Positions 38,382 to 47,824 are shown, numbered from the stretch's first letter. The stretch: DNA of 64,000 nt from Sphingorhabdus sp. 109 (GCF_902506555.1 NZ_LR732707.1:3365899-3429898), one strand, 5' to 3'. Translations and numbers: made by a program. The notes: generated by a model not told the origin, from the letters alone.

Positions 38382-38873
38382 ATGACTGAACCAAAAAACC
38401 TCCGCGACGGCTTTCGCCTGATCACACCGATTCGCGTGCGCTATGCCGAATGCGATTTACAGGGCATCGTTTTCAACGCCCATTATCTTGCTTTCGCGGA
38501 TGTCGGCATGACCGAATATATGCGCGCGCTGGTGGCTGCGGACAGACCGCAGGACGAGCGTGATATGCTTGGCAGTTTCACGCGGCATTTCGGCGGTGAT
38601 AACTGGGTGCGTCACGCCGATGTCGATTATCGCGCGTCGGCAATGGCCGATGACCTTCTCGACATAGCGGTGCGAATCACCCGATTCGGCCGCACCAGCT
38701 ATTCGCTACTCGTCCATCTGCTGCGCGCCGACGAACTGATCAATGTGGTGAAGCTGACCTATGTCTGGTTTGATCCGGCTACCGGCGAGGTGGTGCCGGT
38801 CGCCACGAAATTTATCGACGCGGTCAATGATTTCGAGCTCATCAAGCCGGAACGGACGGTGATGAACGCCTAG
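38382..38873 (+). CDS. 4-hydroxybenzoyl-CoA thioesterase-family protein
   Basis: 163 residues from ATG 38382, with GGGGAAAGAG upstream. It has the YbgC/4-HBT pattern PIRVRYAECDLQGIVFNAHYLAFADVGMTEYM, with the catalytic Asp/Glu region at YAECD. It hydrolyses an unidentified acyl-CoA. It lies on the same strand as the VOC gene, 33 bp later. Confidence 0.85.
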   Translation: MTEPKNLRDGFRLITPIRVRYAECDLQGIVFNAHYLAFADVGMTEYMRALVAADRPQDERDMLGSFTRHFGGDNWVRHADVDYRASAMADDLLDIAVRITRFGRTSYSLLVHLLRADELINVVKLTYVWFDPATGEVVPVATKFIDAVNDFELIKPERTVMNA

Positions 38874-38888
38874 TTTGCGATTCCCGGG

Positions 38889-39035
38889 CTAGGCTTTGGT
38901 TTCAACCTCGTCTGGCCCCATCTGTTTTGCCTGGGCCTTGCGGAGACGCAGATTGGCGCGCAGCTGTGCTGCCAATCGCTCGGCTTTCTCCGCTTCCTTG
39001 CGCTTTTTTTCGGATTTCGGCTGGGGTTTTGGCAT
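38889..39035 (-). CDS. Small basic-helix protein, unknown function
   Basis: 48 residues beginning MPKPQPKSEKKRKEAEKAER. It is highly charged and probably one long helix ending in LRANLRLRKAQAKQ. Short proteins of this type are widespread in Sphingomonadales. The longer frame reaching to 39245 runs antisense across the tRNA and is not believable. The role is unknown; nucleic-acid or ribosome association would fit the charge. Confidence 0.5.
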   Translation of the reverse strand: MPKPQPKSEKKRKEAEKAERLAAQLRANLRLRKAQAKQMGPDEVETKA

Positions 39036-39075
39036 GGCTTCTGATTGCATTATCCGGGGAAAAACGCAACTCCGC

Positions 39076-39104
39076 TTGACAAGATCGCACGCATTTGGTC
39101 TTAG
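39076..39104 (+). promoter_or_regulatory. Candidate promoter for tRNA-Thr
   Basis: TTGACA at 39076-39081 is followed after 17 bp by tcttag, a weak -10. It lies about 60 bp before the tRNA, and no other gene could use it. Confidence 0.35.
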
Positions 39105-39123
39105 CGCGTCGGTTCGGTCGAAA

Positions 39124-39139
39124 CCGCCCGGTCGGGCGG
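39124..39139. other. GC-rich hairpin ahead of tRNA-Thr
   Basis: CCGCCC-GGTC-GGGCGG forms a perfect 6-bp stem (7 bp with a 2-nt loop). It is placed between the candidate promoter and the tRNA. It has no T-run and could be a processing feature or chance. Confidence 0.3.
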
Positions 39140-39166
39140 CTGGCGCCGACACCTCAAAATGGTCCG

Positions 39167-39241
39167 GCTGCTGTAGCTCAGTGGTAGAGCGCGTCATTGG
39201 TAATGACGAGGTCGAGAGTTCAATTCTCTCTAGCAGCACCA
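39167..39241 (+). tRNA. tRNA-Thr (anticodon GGT)
   Basis: The acceptor stem GCTGCTG (39167-39173) pairs with TAGCAGC (39231-39237) with one G-T pair. The D-arm has GCTCAGTGGTAGAGC. The anticodon arm CGTCA-TTGGTAA-TGACG places GGT in the loop, and the T-arm has GAGAG-TTCAATT-CTCTC. CCA is encoded at 39239-39241. The accessory island begins right after its 3' end, a classic integration site. Confidence 0.96.
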
Positions 39242-39249
39242 CCATTTTT
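39236..39249 (+). repeat. tRNA-Thr 3' tail direct repeat, copy 1 (att-like)
   Basis: gcaccaccattttt covers the last bases of the tRNA, its CCA and 8 nt beyond. The same 14 nt recur at 39676-39689. This is the geometry left when an element integrates at a tRNA 3' end. Confidence 0.45.
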
Positions 39250-39309
39250 ATTCTTTTATATCAATTACTTAGCCTCAGGGCTGCCCTCTAATATAGTCCC
39301 GCAATGTCC

Positions 39310-39475
39310 GGGGGTTACGCGCCGTTGGTGCAACGGCTGCGGTGCCAGAGACGCTCTGGAAGCCGCGGATATACTGAGTTATCACGGATTATCTCTATGG
39401 CCCAAATATTGGAGTCCAGATGCAGATGGATGGATTTGGCGTAGAGATCATTTTCGGGGAGGCTTCTCCCCTGAT
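39310..39475 (+). repeat. Diverged repeat, copy A
   Basis: From 39319 to 39475 this aligns without gaps to 58025-58181, at roughly 70% identity by eye. The first 90 nt (from 39310) also align without gaps to copy C at 39749. Shared landmarks are ccagagacgctct and gattatctctatgg. In one frame both long copies keep a related peptide (CNG..ARDALE.ADI...H.LSLW), so it may once have been coding. The stretch 39476-39675 holds nothing I can name. Confidence 0.5.
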
Positions 39476-39675
39476 TTTTCCGATCATTGCCACGCCACGC
39501 AAGCCATACAATTCGGTTCGAATCCAGAGTTCTTTTTTTGGTTCTCTGCCTTCTTGTGCTGAGCTCCTTCGGCTATTATTTCAAAAATTGGTCTCTCGGA
39601 AGCGCTGCTCCCAATTAAATCCCGTAAATACAGTGGGTTACCGAGGCGATGCTGACAGTTTGTTTCCTTCATGGT

Positions 39676-39689
39676 GCACCACCATTTTT
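39676..39689 (+). repeat. tRNA-Thr 3' tail direct repeat, copy 2 (att-like)
   Basis: An exact copy of the 14 nt at 39236-39249, 440 bp downstream. The repeat family copy C follows it at nearly the same distance as copy A follows copy 1, so the two form tandem units. Confidence 0.4.
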
Positions 39690-39748
39690 CCCAGATTTCA
39701 GTATCTCTAGGATACGGCTCTGAGTGCGAAATTAGTGTCTATATATCA

Positions 39749-39885
39749 GGCGGTTACGGCTAGGTGCTTCGCTGCTCCTATCCACAGAGACCATTTGGCA
39801 CCCGTGATACCGGCGCAAAATAGCCATTGATCTCGATGGCCCAAAACGCTGGCACGGGATGCACTTTCAGATTGTGATGAATTAA
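39749..39885 (+). repeat. Diverged repeat, copy C
   Basis: ggcggttacg and cagagac align in register with copy A, and atctcgatggcccaaa matches copy A at 15 of 16. The rest is strongly diverged. It ends beside the stop of the recombinase fragment. The offset from copy A (439 bp) matches the 440-bp offset of the tRNA-tail repeats. Confidence 0.35.
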
Positions 39886-39889
39886 GGGC

Positions 39890-40903
39890 TTAGTTGAACC
39901 CTAGCATGGCGCGTTGAGCCTTCCAGCAAAGCGGCACATTGCCCATACGCAATATTCTGCGCCCCGTGAGATTTTCCGGTTGCGATCCATCAATGATGGC
40001 CGAAATGATATCGGGCGCCAGATAACTGAGCCTGGTCAATTTCTGAAGATGAGCCTTACTGTATTCTGCGATCATTGGAGATGGTGTTCCATCAACCAAG
40101 AAATCACGTGCCGCAAATGCATGCGCGACCAATCGCAGCAGTATCGGGTCAGGATCTCGTTTTGAAATTCCATCGCTTGGAGCAATAGCTAACTTCACAT
40201 CCGAGCCTCTGCTAACGAGTTCTGCATTTACGGTTACGGATACGGGGTCAGTGTTATCAGATGGTTTGAAGACTATTTCTATCGCAGCTTCTTTGATCTG
40301 AACTTTGGTTTGATAGTTAAGCAATATCTCGCGCTGCTTGGTTATGCACATATCAGGCAAGGCATCCGCCATATCTGATTGATCGTCGATTTGCTTGGAA
40401 AGGTCGGCTGCGGTTTCGCCGCCGTTTGATTCCAAGGAGCGGAGATGGTCCGCAATCGCATTGATCACCAGTCGTTCGATTTCTCCGCACGGCATCCTCC
40501 AGACCGAGTTTTTCTTTTCTCCTGGTTCTAGGCGGGTTGTATAATAGCGGTAGAGCCTCGCTCCTTTGCGAGCCTGCGTTGGTGACATGGGTCGGCCCTC
40601 TGGATCGGTGATGAGGCCGGTCAACAGACTTGGGTTCTCAGATTTCTTGCCGAGGGCATTGTCGCGGCGATTGGACGCAAAGGTTTTTTGCACCTCATCG
40701 AACAGCGCCTGATCTATGATAGCTTCATGCTCGCCATCATAGATGGTGTCCTTGTGCCTGACCTTTCCGATATAGACCGGGTTGTGCAGCAGTTTTGTCA
40801 GCGAACCGGCCCGGAACGGAATGTTCCCGACAATCCGTTCGCCTTTGTACAGGCGCGGCTTTGTCCGATAACCATCGGCCGCAAGCTCATCGACCAGCTG
40901 CGG
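39890..40903 (-). pseudogene. Large serine recombinase, N-terminus missing
   Basis: The frame is open from about 40903 and reads PQLVDELAADGYRTKPRLYKG, GSLTKLLHNPVYIGKVRHKDTIYDGEHEAIIDQALFDEVQKTF (in short pieces), and the typical end LSYLAPDIISAIIDG...ILRMGNVPLCWKAQRAMLGF. This is the recombinase and coiled-coil part of a site-specific serine recombinase, with a zinc-ribbon-like middle. The catalytic N-terminal domain (about 180 residues) is absent: homology stops where the IS remnant begins at 40904. It points toward the tRNA, as an integrase next to its att site would. Confidence 0.8.
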
Positions 40904-41580
40904 TGTCCCCCGTCAGCGTTCGATAGACAGATTGCGGTTCATTAACATGTGAGTGTTTTGGTATCATCGTAGTGACGCAAGGAACGAAGATGAGACCAAA
41001 ACAGAAAAATTCCAAAGCTAGTGCTGAACAAACAACAGACTTTTAAAAAACGCCGCTTGCTTCACAGCAAGCTGGCAGCTTAATATCAACCAGATGGTGC
41101 CAAACACTCAACAAAGTGAATGACACATCTGTCTCAATTTATCTGACGACGGACAGCTGTTCTCACCGAGTTGTTCACCCGGTACGGGCCGCCAGCGCAT
41201 ATCAGATCAGACAACGGCGCTGAGTTTACCGCCCACGCTGTGCGCGACTGGTTGGGCCGGATCGGTGTCAAAACACTTTACATCGAACCGGGTAGCCTAT
41301 GGGAGAATGGCTATAACGAGAGCTTCAACGGCAAACTCCGCGATGAGCTGCTGAACGGAGAAACTTCTACAGTCTAAAGGAGGCAATTATCGTGATCGAA
41401 TGCTGGAGACAGCATTACAATACCGTGAGACCGTACAGCTCATTGGGCGGTAAACCACCCGCACCACAAACAATCTTGCCTTGTCCAACTGAACTGCCCG
41501 ACGCTGCGCTCCGGTCAGTCCAGATGGATGGCTTTAACCGCCGTGCTCTAACTTGAGCACTGAACCACCTACTGGGGGCA
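40904..41580 (+). mobile_element. IS3-family element, internally deleted and frameshifted
   Basis: The ends TGTCCCCCGTCAGCG (left) and the reverse complement of the right end, TGCCCCCAGTAGGTG, match at 10 of 15 and give the TG...CA form of IS3 elements. An orfA start (MRPKQKNSKASAEQ) at 40990 stops early. OrfB's integrase end is at 41158-41555 with [43 protein letters not shown], then a one-base frameshift (near 41360) and FYSLKEA...HYNTVRPYSSLGGKPPAPQ. At 677 bp it is about half of a normal IS3 element and cannot move by itself. Confidence 0.75.
41054..41156 (+). repeat. Diverged repeat shared with 57906-58012
   Basis: It starts at cgcttgc and ends at ggacag, with tgtctcaatttatctgac near its end. 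It aligns over about 105 nt with 57906-58012, at roughly 65% by eye. It fills the place where the IS lost its middle part. Confidence 0.35.
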
Positions 41581-41800
41581 GGTCATCCCGACTTCGAAGA
41601 CGACACCGGAGCCCCCGTGACCTAAAACTGCAGCAGAAGGAAAAATCGCTTCTCCAGCATCGCGGACCAACATATTCGTATGATAAACGACCGTATTGGC
41701 GATCTTTACCAGAATTTCATCGTTGCGGCGGCTTGATTTCGATTTCCTGAACATTGAGATCCTTGCTGTTGATCTGCGCGACTGCGGCCAAGATGCCCAT
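41581..41800 (-). pseudogene. Zinc-type alcohol dehydrogenase, N-terminal remnant
   Basis: Read on the minus strand from ATG 41800: MGILAAVAQINSKDLNVQEI, EIKPPQR, then a frameshift, then DEILVKIANTVVYHTNML, VRDAGEAIFPSAAVLGHGGSGVVFEVG. This is the GroES-like start of an aryl/allyl-alcohol dehydrogenase (family form: CHTD...LGHEGSGVV). The usual zinc Cys is a Tyr and the usual Glu of GHEG is Gly, so it decayed further. Homology ends at the IS border. Confidence 0.7.
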
Positions 41801-41944
41801 GCAATATTCACCGGTTCTGGATTGTGAATTTAAATCCGACTAGAACAGAAACGCTCACCCTGAATAATCATACTATTGGCAGTTGTAATTCATTTGAGAC
41901 CCGGAAAGAACATCCATCTGTTATTTTGCTCTATCGGGAAGAAG

Positions 41945-43372
41945 ATGAAAAAATTTACGCATTTCATTCATGGGAAACCGTTTGCCGACCCGAAGGCGAG
42001 TATCTTTGTAAGCAACTGTCCGCACTCCCGTCGCGCTGTAGCCGAGATCGCACTGGGCGACGCGGAAACGGTTGACAGGTCAATACGTTCCAATCTGGAG
42101 GCATTTGCCGAATGGCGAGACGTGGAACCTTTGCGGCGCGGACGGATATTGATTGATATCGGGCGCAAGATCAGAGAATCTGCCGATATGCTCGGCAAAC
42201 TCGATGCAGAGCAAGCGGGAAAGGTACCGAAGCAGGGACCGATAGAGGTGGAAGCGGCCGCGCAATATTTTGAATTTTATGGCGGCTTGACCACGCTGGA
42301 TATGGGGGCAGTGATCAATAATGGTTCGGGCTATCATGCCTTCACCATGCGTGTACCCTATGGCGCGATTGGGGTGGTGACCCCTTGGAATGTTCCTCTG
42401 AACCAGAGCGCCCGCGGTATCGCGCCGGCGTTGGCGGCTGGCAACGTGGTGACTTGTAAGCCTTCGGAATATACATCCGGTACGGCCGTTGAACTCGCTA
42501 AAATCGCTGTGGAATGCGGATTGCCCCCCGGCGTTCTGAACGTGGTTTTGGGCACCGGGGCCGAATGCGGAAAAGCATTGGTTTCTCATCCCGATATCAG
42601 TAAGGTCACCTTTACGGGAAGCGTCCGCACCGGTCAGGAAATTGGCCATATCGCAGCCGACAGGATCATCCCATTAACCCTCGAACTGGGAGGGAAGTCA
42701 GCCAATATCATTTTTGAAGATGCCGATATCGATCTCGCCATCAAGGGCTCGCTAGCGGCTTTTACCAGCAATGCTGGCCAGATTTGTAGTGCAGGTTCAA
42801 GGCTGCTGGTAGCCCGCCCAATCTACGATGAGGTCGTCAAAAAAATCGTCGTAGCAGCAAGAAAACTGAAGATTGGTTCGAGTGATGATGCAGACGTGGG
42901 TGCAATTACGACCGAAGACCAGTTTCGCCGCATACAGGGGTTTTTTGCGATTGCCGAAAAGGATGGCGCGCGGCTGGAATGTGGCGGCGCGGATATGGGC
43001 GAAAAGGATTGGGGGGACGGTGCCTATATACCGGTTACGATTTATTCCGGTGTCACGCCCACAATGCGGATTGCACGGGAAGAAATATTTGGTCCGGTAC
43101 TTGGTATTATCCCGTTCGATACCGAGGAAGATGCAATCGAGATCGCAAATGATAGCGACTATGGTCTGGCAGCAGGCTTGTGGACAGAGAATTTGCGCAA
43201 GGCCCATCGCGTGGCGGCATCTATTGATGCCGGCTATATTACAGTAAACCACTATGACCCTTGTGTTCTTCTTCCATTCGGAGGCTTCAAGAAAAGTGGT
43301 TACGGGCGCGAGAAGGGCATTGAAGCGCTCCACCATTATTGTCAGATCAAAAGCATCAATATCAAGTTGTGA
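41945..43372 (+). CDS. Aldehyde dehydrogenase (NAD(P)+)
   Basis: 475 residues from ATG 41945 with GGGAAGAAG just before; an upstream in-frame start at 41876 has no support. ALDH features: the cofactor region VVTPWNVPLN, CKPSEYTSGTAVELAK, the base Glu248 in LELGGKS and the nucleophile Cys281 in NAGQICSAGSR. It oxidises an aldehyde to the acid. It is next to an alcohol dehydrogenase remnant and followed 53 bp later by a CoA-transferase, which suggests an alcohol-aldehyde-acid-acyl-CoA sequence. Codon use is less GC-rich than the left part of the window. Confidence 0.92.
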   Translation: MKKFTHFIHGKPFADPKASIFVSNCPHSRRAVAEIALGDAETVDRSIRSNLEAFAEWRDVEPLRRGRILIDIGRKIRESADMLGKLDAEQAGKVPKQGPIEVEAAAQYFEFYGGLTTLDMGAVINNGSGYHAFTMRVPYGAIGVVTPWNVPLNQSARGIAPALAAGNVVTCKPSEYTSGTAVELAKIAVECGLPPGVLNVVLGTGAECGKALVSHPDISKVTFTGSVRTGQEIGHIAADRIIPLTLELGGKSANIIFEDADIDLAIKGSLAAFTSNAGQICSAGSRLLVARPIYDEVVKKIVVAARKLKIGSSDDADVGAITTEDQFRRIQGFFAIAEKDGARLECGGADMGEKDWGDGAYIPVTIYSGVTPTMRIAREEIFGPVLGIIPFDTEEDAIEIANDSDYGLAAGLWTENLRKAHRVAASIDAGYITVNHYDPCVLLPFGGFKKSGYGREKGIEALHHYCQIKSINIKL

Positions 43373-43425
43373 TGCGATATCGTTATGCCAAGGGCAGACC
43401 AGCAGGTTTTTTTGGAGAACGGATA

Positions 43426-44604
43426 ATGCAGCCTCTCGAAGGAATTACCATTCTGGCCTTTGAACATGCTATCGCGGCACCATTTGCGTCGCGTCAGCTT
43501 GCAGAGCTTGGTGCGCGGGTTATCAAGGTAGAACGACCAGAGATCGGGGATTTTGCGCGAGGATATGATACGCGGGTCGACGGACTTGCTTCTCATTTCG
43601 TCTGGACGAACAGATCGAAAGAGAGTTTGGCGCTGAATATCAAACATCCCGAGGCAGACAATATTCTGCACAGACTGCTGGAAAAATCCGACGTTCTTTT
43701 GCAGAATTTGGCGCCTGGCGCTGCAGCTCGGCTCGGGCTGTCTTTTGAATCGCTCCACGCCCAATATCCACAGCTTATCGTTTGCGATATTTCCGGATAC
43801 GGAAATGACGGCCCCGACAAGATGCGCAAGGCATACGACCTACTCATTCAGTCTGAATCGGGCTTCTTGTCGATCACCGGGACAGAAGGGGAGACCGCCA
43901 AGGCGGGCATTTCCATCGCTGATATTGCAGCGGGAATGTATGCCTACACCAATATCCTGACTGCAATTATCCAGCGTGGAAAAACCGGCAGGGGCAGCCA
44001 TATAGATATATCCATGCTTGAAGCGATGGCGGAATGGATGTCCTATCCCATGTATTATGCCTATCAGGGTGCTCCTCCACCGCCGCGTGCGGGGTCCTCC
44101 CACGCCACGATATTCCCCTATGGAGCATTCCCTGCTCGCGATAGCAAAAGTGTTTTTATCGGACTTCAGAATGAGCGGGAATGGGCGGTTTTTTGTGAAG
44201 AAATTCTCAGCCGCAAAGATCTGCTGGAGGACTCCCGTTTCAAAGGGAATAGTCTGCGCCTCGAACATAAGGACGATTTGACAGAGATTATTGTCGAAGT
44301 TTTTTCGGGGATAGATTCCGATGATCTGATTAACATGCTGGATGAAGCGGGTATCGCCAATGCACGGATGAACGATATGGCAGGGCTTTGGGAGCACGCT
44401 CAGTTAAAGGCACGCGACCGCTGGCGAGAAGTTTCAACGTCAGCCGGTTTGATCCCGGCGCTAAGGCCACCCGGCGGACTGGATGGAATGGAACCAGATA
44501 TGGGAGCTGTTCCCGATGTTGGCGAGCATAGCCAGACGATATTGCTGGAACTTGGCTACTCGGCGAGCGAGATCGACGCGCTCGCCGAGGCAGGAGCAAT
44601 ATAG
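43426..44604 (+). CDS. CaiB/BaiF family (family III) CoA-transferase
   Basis: 392 residues from ATG 43426 with GGAG upstream; the frame begins earlier at 43339 inside the ALDH gene. The N-terminal Rossmann part GITILAFEHAIAAPFASRQLAELGARVIKVERPEIGD and the active-site segment KAYDLLIQSESGFLSITG (Asp138 expected to form the acyl-anhydride) are typical. It would move CoA from one carboxylic acid to another. It is probably in one operon with the ALDH and converges on the amidohydrolase gene, 5 bp apart. Confidence 0.92.
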   Translation: MQPLEGITILAFEHAIAAPFASRQLAELGARVIKVERPEIGDFARGYDTRVDGLASHFVWTNRSKESLALNIKHPEADNILHRLLEKSDVLLQNLAPGAAARLGLSFESLHAQYPQLIVCDISGYGNDGPDKMRKAYDLLIQSESGFLSITGTEGETAKAGISIADIAAGMYAYTNILTAIIQRGKTGRGSHIDISMLEAMAEWMSYPMYYAYQGAPPPPRAGSSHATIFPYGAFPARDSKSVFIGLQNEREWAVFCEEILSRKDLLEDSRFKGNSLRLEHKDDLTEIIVEVFSGIDSDDLINMLDEAGIANARMNDMAGLWEHAQLKARDRWREVSTSAGLIPALRPPGGLDGMEPDMGAVPDVGEHSQTILLELGYSASEIDALAEAGAI

Positions 44605-44609
44605 CGCGC

Positions 44610-46367
44610 CTAGCTGCGTACCAGTCTTCCGGGGCGCTCTCCCGTATCCTGGTCATTCTCGCGGATCATTACGCCGTTGCAAAATGTCGCCTTATAGCCG
44701 GTTATCGGCTGCATCAATCGCGTACCGCCTGCGGGCAGGTCATGGTGCGCCACGGGCGGGGCAACCGACAGATTTTGATAATCAATCACGTTGATATCTG
44801 CGCGCTTGCCCACCTCCAGCGACCCGCGATCATTAAATCCATAGAGCGCAGCATTGCGGGCGGTTTGCTTGTGAACCAGATATTCAACCGGAATTGTATT
44901 CCCTTTTTTGCGGTCTCTTGACCAGTAACTGAGTTGGGTCGACGGCATCGTCGCATCGCAAATCAGTGTCACATGAGCGCCGGCATCGCTAAGACCCGTG
45001 ACCGTATCGGGATGTGTCAGCATTTCGCCAATCACGTCAAGGCTTTCGGGCAGGTTCGCGCGACTGAAAGATGCAAATTGAGTGCCGTCGCCTTCGACCA
45101 TATAATCGTACAGATATTCTAGCGGTTCCTTATTTACCGCTTTTGCAAGATGACCGATCGAAGATTCTGGACCAGCCTCCAGATCGATAGGATTGGCCAT
45201 CGGATATAATATGTCGGCATTTTGCCGAAACAGACCCGCAACATGTTCCATCGACCCTGGAGCTTCATGAGGCACGGCCTTTTCAGACATGATGATCCGT
45301 TTCATCTCTGGATCCCGCATGGCTTTGGCCCGTTCGGCAATCGGCAACTTCGCCATTTTCTCCATATATGTCGGCGCGCGCATGAAGGCGTGATAGGAAC
45401 TCAGCCCATGCAAATAACCGATAATCCGGGATGGCACCTGGGGAAACAATTGCGCGCCTGCGGCATTAGCCTGATGAGTTTTTTCCAGCAGGTGGCGCCA
45501 TAGGTCCGGATAATAATCGCGAGTCTCAACCAGCGTGAATGTTACCGGTCGACCACTTTCCTCGGAACATCGTCTCAGTAACTCAAGCTCTTCTTCAGGC
45601 GCATTGCGCTCGCCGCCCAGCATGGCCAGTTCACCAACCGCTCCGGCGGGAATGGCTTCAATCACGCCCTTGCCAAGCTTTTTCATCCGGCGCGCGATCT
45701 CCAGCAATTCCTCGTCAGCGGCAAATGTTCCCGGAACCGGCTCTCCCCAAAGAGAACGATGCCCGATGGTGCGGGAAGTCGAGAAACCGACGGCACCTGC
45801 ATCGATAGCCTCTTCGACCAGCGTCGCTATATTGTTAATTTCCTCGGGCGTGGCATCTTCGTTTGTTCGGCCGCGTTCGCCCATGGCATAGTATCGGACG
45901 GCGCCATGGGCAATCTGGGCGCCGACATCAATCGCATATTCCCGCGATCCGATATAATCCATGTAATCGCCAAAACTTTCCCATTTGCCCCATTCTATGC
46001 CCTCGTAAAGTGCCGTGCCGGGAATGTCCTCGACGCCCTCCATGAGCTCGATCAGCGCCTGTTCTTCCCCGGGTCTGACCGGAGCAAAGCCAACGCCGCA
46101 ATTGCCCATGACGACGGTTGTCGTACCGTTGTGGGAAGACGGAGCAAGTTCATCGTCCCAGCTTACCTGCCCGTCATAATGGGTGTGAACGTCGACCCAG
46201 CCGGGGGTGACCATAGCGCCTTCGGCATCAATCGTGCGTTTGGCTTCGCCTTTTACCGAAGGGCCAACGGCGGATATCGTTCCACCGGTAATGGCAATGT
46301 CGCCGATATACGGAGCGCCGCCTAGACCGTCGACTATTTTGCCGCCGCGAATAATTACATCATACAT
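44610..46367 (-). CDS. N-acyl-D-amino-acid deacylase-like amidohydrolase (copy 1)
   Basis: 585 residues. It starts with the beta-sandwich [19 protein letters not shown]. The metal site HTH is at residues 61-63 (DVHTHYDGQ), the bridging-type Cys90 is in [10 protein letters not shown], and the catalytic Asp lies in [12 protein letters not shown]. This is the D-aminoacylase (amidohydrolase family 3) layout, longer than the 480-residue classical enzyme. It should hydrolyse an N-acyl or cyclic amide bond. It is paralogous to the protein at 52340-54094, colinear through most of its length. It ends the minus-strand series, downstream of ALDH 2. Confidence 0.85.
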   Translation of the reverse strand: MYDVIIRGGKIVDGLGGAPYIGDIAITGGTISAVGPSVKGEAKRTIDAEGAMVTPGWVDVHTHYDGQVSWDDELAPSSHNGTTTVVMGNCGVGFAPVRPGEEQALIELMEGVEDIPGTALYEGIEWGKWESFGDYMDYIGSREYAIDVGAQIAHGAVRYYAMGERGRTNEDATPEEINNIATLVEEAIDAGAVGFSTSRTIGHRSLWGEPVPGTFAADEELLEIARRMKKLGKGVIEAIPAGAVGELAMLGGERNAPEEELELLRRCSEESGRPVTFTLVETRDYYPDLWRHLLEKTHQANAAGAQLFPQVPSRIIGYLHGLSSYHAFMRAPTYMEKMAKLPIAERAKAMRDPEMKRIIMSEKAVPHEAPGSMEHVAGLFRQNADILYPMANPIDLEAGPESSIGHLAKAVNKEPLEYLYDYMVEGDGTQFASFSRANLPESLDVIGEMLTHPDTVTGLSDAGAHVTLICDATMPSTQLSYWSRDRKKGNTIPVEYLVHKQTARNAALYGFNDRGSLEVGKRADINVIDYQNLSVAPPVAHHDLPAGGTRLMQPITGYKATFCNGVMIRENDQDTGERPGRLVRS

Positions 46368-46393
46368 AGTGTGGATCCTGTCTAGATAGTCGA

Positions 46394-47809
46394 TTAGCGC
46401 GCGAGATAAACGGCTTGCGGCGCCATATATTCCAGCAGCCCATCCATGCCGTTTTCAACGCCAAAGCCGCTTTGTTTATGTCCGCCAAAGGCTGTGTCGG
46501 GGCGCAACATAAGGTTCTGGTTGATCCAGACAGTACCCGTCTCAATACGCCGAGCGATCTCCATCGCCTTGTCGGTGTCTTTTGACCATATCGCCCCAGC
46601 AAGACCATAGTCGCTGTTGTTGGCGCGTTCGATGACGTCATCAATATCAGAGAATTTCAGCATCGGCAAAATCGGTCCGAAGGCTTCTTCCTGCACTACC
46701 CTGGAGTCTTCAGGTGGATTATCGACAATCGTGATTGGAATGAAATAGCCACCATTTTTCGGGACTGCCGACCCCTGAATCATCGTGAGCTCGGTGTCGC
46801 GGGCGTCTTTCATCAAATCAAGTACCCGCTCATACTGCCGTTGATTCTGGATCGGTCCGAGCGCAGTTCCCTGTTCTGTGCCATCACCTACCCTTGTGGC
46901 CTCAGCAATGGCGGCGAGCCGGTCGCGCAAATCTTCATAGATTATCTCGTGCACATAGAGCCGCTTTGTCGCAACACAGATTTGTGATGTGTTAAAAAAT
47001 GCGCCAAAGAAAATTTTCGCTGCCACCTCATCCAGATCAACGTCCGGCATGACAATCGCTGCATCGTTCCCGCCGAGTTCCAATGTGAGCCTTTTTAGCC
47101 CTTTTGACGCGGATTGCATCACTCGCTTTCCGGTGGCAGTCGAGCCCGTGAATGATATTTTCGCAAAGCCGGGATGCGATGTCATCATTGGCCCCAAATC
47201 ATCACCACCAGAGATGACGTTGAAAACGCCGGGGGGGAATATTCCGTTGAGCAACTGTCCGATTTTCAATGTGCACAGGGGCGTAAATGGCGATGGTTTC
47301 AAAACCATCGTGTTCCCTGCTACAAGAGCGGGCGCAACTTTCCACATCGCGAGATTAACCGGAAAATTCCATGGCGCAATAGCGCAAATAACGCCCAATG
47401 GAACATAGCGTGTCTCGACAAACTCTGTTTCCGTATCCGCCGAGACGTGCACCGGCGGGGTCATTTCCGCCACGGCATGCATCCAAGTGCCTGCACCTTG
47501 GATCTCCATTGCGGCCGCATCAACAGGCCGTCCCTGTTCGCGGGTAAACAAGCGGCTAAGTTCCGCGGCGTGTTCGATCAACAGATCACCCGCCTTGCGA
47601 ACCATTGCCTGGCGCTCCTTAATCGGCGTATCGCGCCAGTTCCTGAAAGCAGATTGAGCGGCGGTGACGGCTTCATCCAGTTGTTCGGCGGAACAGTCAG
47701 GCGCTTCGGCAAATATTTTGCCATTGGCCGGATTAATGACTTTTATCACCTTCTCAGATAGCACCGCCTTGCCGTCGATCGTCATTGCATAATCGTCATT
47801 CACAGTCAT
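46394..47809 (-). CDS. Aldehyde dehydrogenase, second copy
   Basis: 471 residues from the ATG at 47809, with GGAGA upstream. It has the cofactor segment IAPWNFPVNLAMWKVAPALVAGN, Glu244 in LELGGNDA and Cys278 in NTSQICVATKR. It resembles the betaine/salicylaldehyde-like branch more than the ALDH at 41945 and is not a close duplicate. It lies between the MFS gene and amidohydrolase copy 1, with gaps of 15 and 26 bp, so they are one transcription unit. Confidence 0.92.
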   Translation of the reverse strand: MTVNDDYAMTIDGKAVLSEKVIKVINPANGKIFAEAPDCSAEQLDEAVTAAQSAFRNWRDTPIKERQAMVRKAGDLLIEHAAELSRLFTREQGRPVDAAAMEIQGAGTWMHAVAEMTPPVHVSADTETEFVETRYVPLGVICAIAPWNFPVNLAMWKVAPALVAGNTMVLKPSPFTPLCTLKIGQLLNGIFPPGVFNVISGGDDLGPMMTSHPGFAKISFTGSTATGKRVMQSASKGLKRLTLELGGNDAAIVMPDVDLDEVAAKIFFGAFFNTSQICVATKRLYVHEIIYEDLRDRLAAIAEATRVGDGTEQGTALGPIQNQRQYERVLDLMKDARDTELTMIQGSAVPKNGGYFIPITIVDNPPEDSRVVQEEAFGPILPMLKFSDIDDVIERANNSDYGLAGAIWSKDTDKAMEIARRIETGTVWINQNLMLRPDTAFGGHKQSGFGVENGMDGLLEYMAPQAVYLAR

Positions 47810-47824
47810 TCTCCATGGGTAATT

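Noticed and set aside
38889-39245. 118-codon minus-strand frame across the tRNA
   Set aside because: Its first 70 codons are antisense to the tRNA and promoter; only the last 48 codons look like a protein.
39511-39530. ggttcgaatcc, like a tRNA T-arm
   Set aside because: No acceptor, D or anticodon arm can be built around it; possibly a scrap of a tRNA but not a gene.
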